Of a stretch of DNA of 64,000 nt, positions 61,566 through 64,000 are shown piece by piece. The translations under genes were made by a program, and so were the position numbers. The stretch spans positions 153,997,900 to 154,061,899 of the forward strand of contig OY757013.1 of the NCBI GenBank assembly GCA_963580285.1, written 5' to 3'. Origin of the DNA: Lucinisca nassula. Its lineage: Eukaryota > Mollusca > Bivalvia > Lucinida > Lucinidae. The notes below the pieces were generated by a model. That model did no database searches. It saw only the letters and a program-made list of their open reading frames with translations, and was not told the origin of the DNA. Numbering within the stretch: the first letter of the stretch is position 1; the number at the start of each line of letters is the position of its first letter.

Positions 61566-61961
61566 GGAGCGGTTGGGTGCGGCAAAGGTGACGTGTACTT
61601 TGCGTCACTCGGGCGGCCAACTGATATCGGCTTACAGCTGGGCAAGGACTTAAAGCTCTGGTGTGTATATGCTTTTGATGCATTAGCCTTTCTTTCAGTT
61701 TATACCGAATATTAAAAAAAAAAGAAGAAGAAATTCATTTTTCTGTCATCGTATCAATTGATTTCCATAAAAAAATAAAATCAAAAGTAGGTCAGAAATG
61801 AGATTTTGAGACTGCGTCTTAAACGGAAATGCCACATAGCTTCGGTAATAGAAACTTTTCATTAAAATATCAGACAAAACACGTGTAAACTATAGGAACT
61901 TGTGCAAGTCTAATGCCATGTACGCTCGCGAGGGCACGCTGTCAAGTAGATCCAAACTAGA

Positions 61962-62227
61962 CATTACGAAAACACGCCTATTCAAGCATATTGGTAAAAT
62001 TTTACCACCAAAAATGGCATACTTGGAGATAAAAATCCTGATATTTTTCATATTTCTACGCAAAACATAGAGTGTGGGTACTCGTGAGAACCGCCTCGCT
62101 GGGCGGTTCTAACGAGTAGCCACACTCTATGTTTTTGAGCAGAAATAAGAAAAATAATGTATATCCCTGTAAACCAAAGTTTTACTATCTAAGGGGGTTA
62201 AAATAATAAAGGCGTGTCTGCGTGATG
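61962..62227. mobile_element. MITE-C, complete copy with compensated hairpin changes
   Basis: Ends CATTACGAAAACACGCCTAT and AGGCGTGTCTGCGTGATG. The hairpin is at 62044-62155; its arms read ATAGAGTGTGGG and CCACACTCTAT where most copies have ATAGATTGTGGG and CCCACAATCTAT. Confidence 0.85.
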
Positions 62228-62829
62228 AAGTGGAATCGATACAATAACCTTACACACGATAGGGAAAGAAACAGCAACATATAACTACTTTGCCGAAATT
62301 AAAACAACACAGGCAGAAAACCAAAAGAACAGAAACTGTTGCTTTCCCACAAAATGGCCAAGCTGTTTGACAATAAAACTAAGGTCATAACATGGCAGAT
62401 ATCATATCATGACCCTCATCAGCCCTCGTTCCTAATCAACTCGCGGGTCTTCGGTCCTCGGGCCGATACAGGGGGTCTCGTGTTGATGAATGATATGAAA
62501 CATGTTATGTACTCGAACAGTATCATTTAACTGGACTGGAAAACAAAAAAAAAACAAAGACACCATTTCGCATTTGTTTGATGTTTAATTCCTAAGAAAT
62601 GTAACTGGAAGATTTACATGCATGATGTTTGCTGATTTAAATTTAACTTAAATTTTAATAAGAAGTATTTTTGCACTTGAGAAAATACATCCCATGTACA
62701 TTATTGGTAGTCTGGGTAATGGGCTTCATTCCACTGAATGAACGGGACTTAGGAATTTTCCTGAAGAAAGATCCCTCAAGACGAAGATAAAACCTGATTT
62801 GCACTTTATTTACACACAAACCACTGATA
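62228..62829. other. Dispersed repeat related to 553-770; no gene
   Basis: 62226-62370 (GGAATCGATACAATAACCTT, GGAAAGAAACAGCAACATAT and TTTCCCACAAAATGGCCAAG) resembles the direct repeat near the left end. The remainder is AT-rich. Confidence 0.45.
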
Positions 62830-63085
62830 TGTTTGTTTTCTTTCTTTGTTTGAGTTGAGCTTTTACGTCCTTGTCAACACTATTCAAGTCATTTTAGAGA
62901 TGTTGCTTCCAAAATTGTGTGTCTTTTACCCGACATTGAGATGAATGACTTCTCAAATCCTGTCGCCCAAAGAAACCACTACTAGGGTTACTTACTAAGG
63001 ACGGCCAGACTCGCATCATGTTGCCTGGGCAGGCTGAGGCCTTCTAAGCGGTTTACGAGTACTACATGTACACTCGGAGACAATC
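62830..63085 (-). mobile_element. SINE-F copy
   Basis: The text GAGCTTTTACGTCCTTGTCA to GCGGTTTACGAGTACTACAT. It is truncated at the 5' side. Confidence 0.72.
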
Positions 63086-63119
63086 AACCCGCCAGTGCTC
63101 TGTTTGCTTCAGGTTAATA

Positions 63120-63422
63120 GGTCTGTGTAATAAACAACCTTCTAAACCCTATTTTATATGTAGAAAAGTGCGGTGTACATCATTTTTCTTATTTCTGCTC
63201 CTAGACATAGGTTGTGGGTACACATTAGAACCGCCTCATTCCAAGACATAGGTTGTAGGTACTCGTTAGAACCGCCTCTATGAGGCGGTTCTATTGAGTA
63301 CCCACAGCCTATGTTTGGAGCAAAAATAAGAAAAATATCAGAAATTTTCATCAGAAAAATAACCATTTTGGAGATATGAAAGAATACACTTTGTCACGTG
63401 GATATGCTGTCGTACATGTAAT
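63120..63422. mobile_element. MITE-C variant copy with extra hairpin arm
   Basis: The hairpin region 63180-63338 has two left arms (ATAGGTTGTGGGTACACATT and ATAGGTTGTAGGTACTCGTT) and one right arm ending CCCACAGCCTAT. Confidence 0.75.
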
Positions 63423-63426
63423 GTGT

Positions 63427-63715
63427 CATTTGTTTGTTTGATTTGAGGTTTAACGTCCCCGTCAACACTATTAAGGTCATTTTGGAGACCTGCCTTCAAT
63501 TTTGTGGGACTTTTACCTGAAATTAAGATAAATCCCTGCCGACCAATGAAACCAATAGGGTTTATATGCATGGGCGTACCGAATCGCGCCACTTTGCCTG
63601 GGCAGGCTTAGACCTACTAAGCGGTTTACCAGTACTCGTGTGCGGTCGGTTTTAGCTCTGCAGTGAGGCATCATGCAGTCCAATCGATTTCTACAAGCCC
63701 CAATGGACGGGGGCC
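63427..63715 (-). mobile_element. SINE-F copy, near complete
   Basis: Reverse text GAGGTTTAACGTCCCCGTCA through GAAACCAATAGGGTTTATAT to CAAGCCCCAATGGACGGGGG. The adjacent MITE-C and SINE do not overlap. Confidence 0.78.
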
Positions 63716-64000
63716 AAAAATGTAATGTGTTGTGACAATTAATGAGCAGGCTAAGTAACATTTTGTTGGACAAAGCCGTAAAAATGTCTCGTGTTTGTCT
63801 TCTAATACATGTATTTTTGAGCATTGCAAATGCCATATTAGTGAGTTGAGAATAAATATTTTATTATTTCAACTTAGCCTTTATCACTCTCAGGGCTAAT
63901 TCAGCAGATGACAAATTGTTGATGTCTTTTCCTATTTTTCCGAGAAAACAGGACTTGATATCTCATGCAAATTGTTTCAATTGGTGATATTTACATAGTT
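63716..64000. other. No gene; segment similar to 46360-46450
   Basis: 63885-63975 (GGGCTAATTCAGCAGATGAC and TTGTTGATGTCTTTTCCTAT) shows diverged similarity to the segment 400 bp before the Ras-like exon. It could be a dispersed repeat or the start of a duplicated locus running out of the window. Confidence 0.4.

Overview
The window is non-bacterial, AT-rich animal DNA made almost entirely of transposable elements, with one recognisable piece of a host gene. The repeat landscape points to a marine or freshwater mollusc, most likely a bivalve: many short inverted-repeat elements, tRNA-derived SINEs, elements that start with a hairpin and a CCGT run and then carry tandem arrays of about 150-170 bp, a mariner, and two Ty3/Gypsy-type LTR elements. 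The bivalve assignment is an inference from repeat style and not from a diagnostic gene.

Layout. 1-7700: MITE-rich DNA with two copies of a TTAA-flanked MITE (MITE-A), several copies of a long-hairpin MITE (MITE-C) and a tandem-array element (1737-2870). 7709-7936: a TTAA MITE (MITE-B) directly in front of a retrovirus-like Ty3/Gypsy element (about 7941-16545). That element has gag, an in-frame TAG followed by a hairpin, protease-RT-RNase H-integrase with a terminal chromodomain, and an intact env-like gene of the F-type fusion class preceded by a splice acceptor. A single frameshift breaks it just after the RT YIDD box, and no LTR pair could be found. 17680-17807: a nearly perfect 63-bp-arm palindrome. 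18541-26912 and 29225-30736: long blocks of hairpin-headed tandem-array elements. 30893-33252: a nest of MITEs containing a complete mariner (31580-32874) whose transposase lacks its third catalytic Asp. 33434-36662: another array element with a tRNA-SINE inside. 38515-40662: an array-type element holding two different SINEs with clear target duplications. 40824-46293: nested MITEs. 46851-50750: the last two exons seen of a RERG/RASL-type Ras-like small GTPase gene on the + strand. 52160-54470: more MITEs. 54472-60927: a young minus-strand Gmr1-like element, in which integrase lies upstream of reverse transcriptase; its two 553-bp LTRs differ at one position. 61000-64000: SINEs and MITE-C copies.

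How parts relate. The two LTR elements are separate lineages. The first is envelope-bearing and looks built for splicing and stop-codon readthrough. The second lacks env, has a tRNA-Pro primer site and encodes a Gag with a SCAN-like capsid. Several MITE families are nested in one another in both directions, so they were active over overlapping periods. The most unusual small-scale signal is the MITE-C hairpin, found about 18 times: its arms change in a compensated way between copies, and a variant form sits in a MITE with quite different ends.

Limits: there were no database searches. Repeat names (MITE-A, B, C and so on) are local labels. Frameshifts at homopolymers may be assembly errors.
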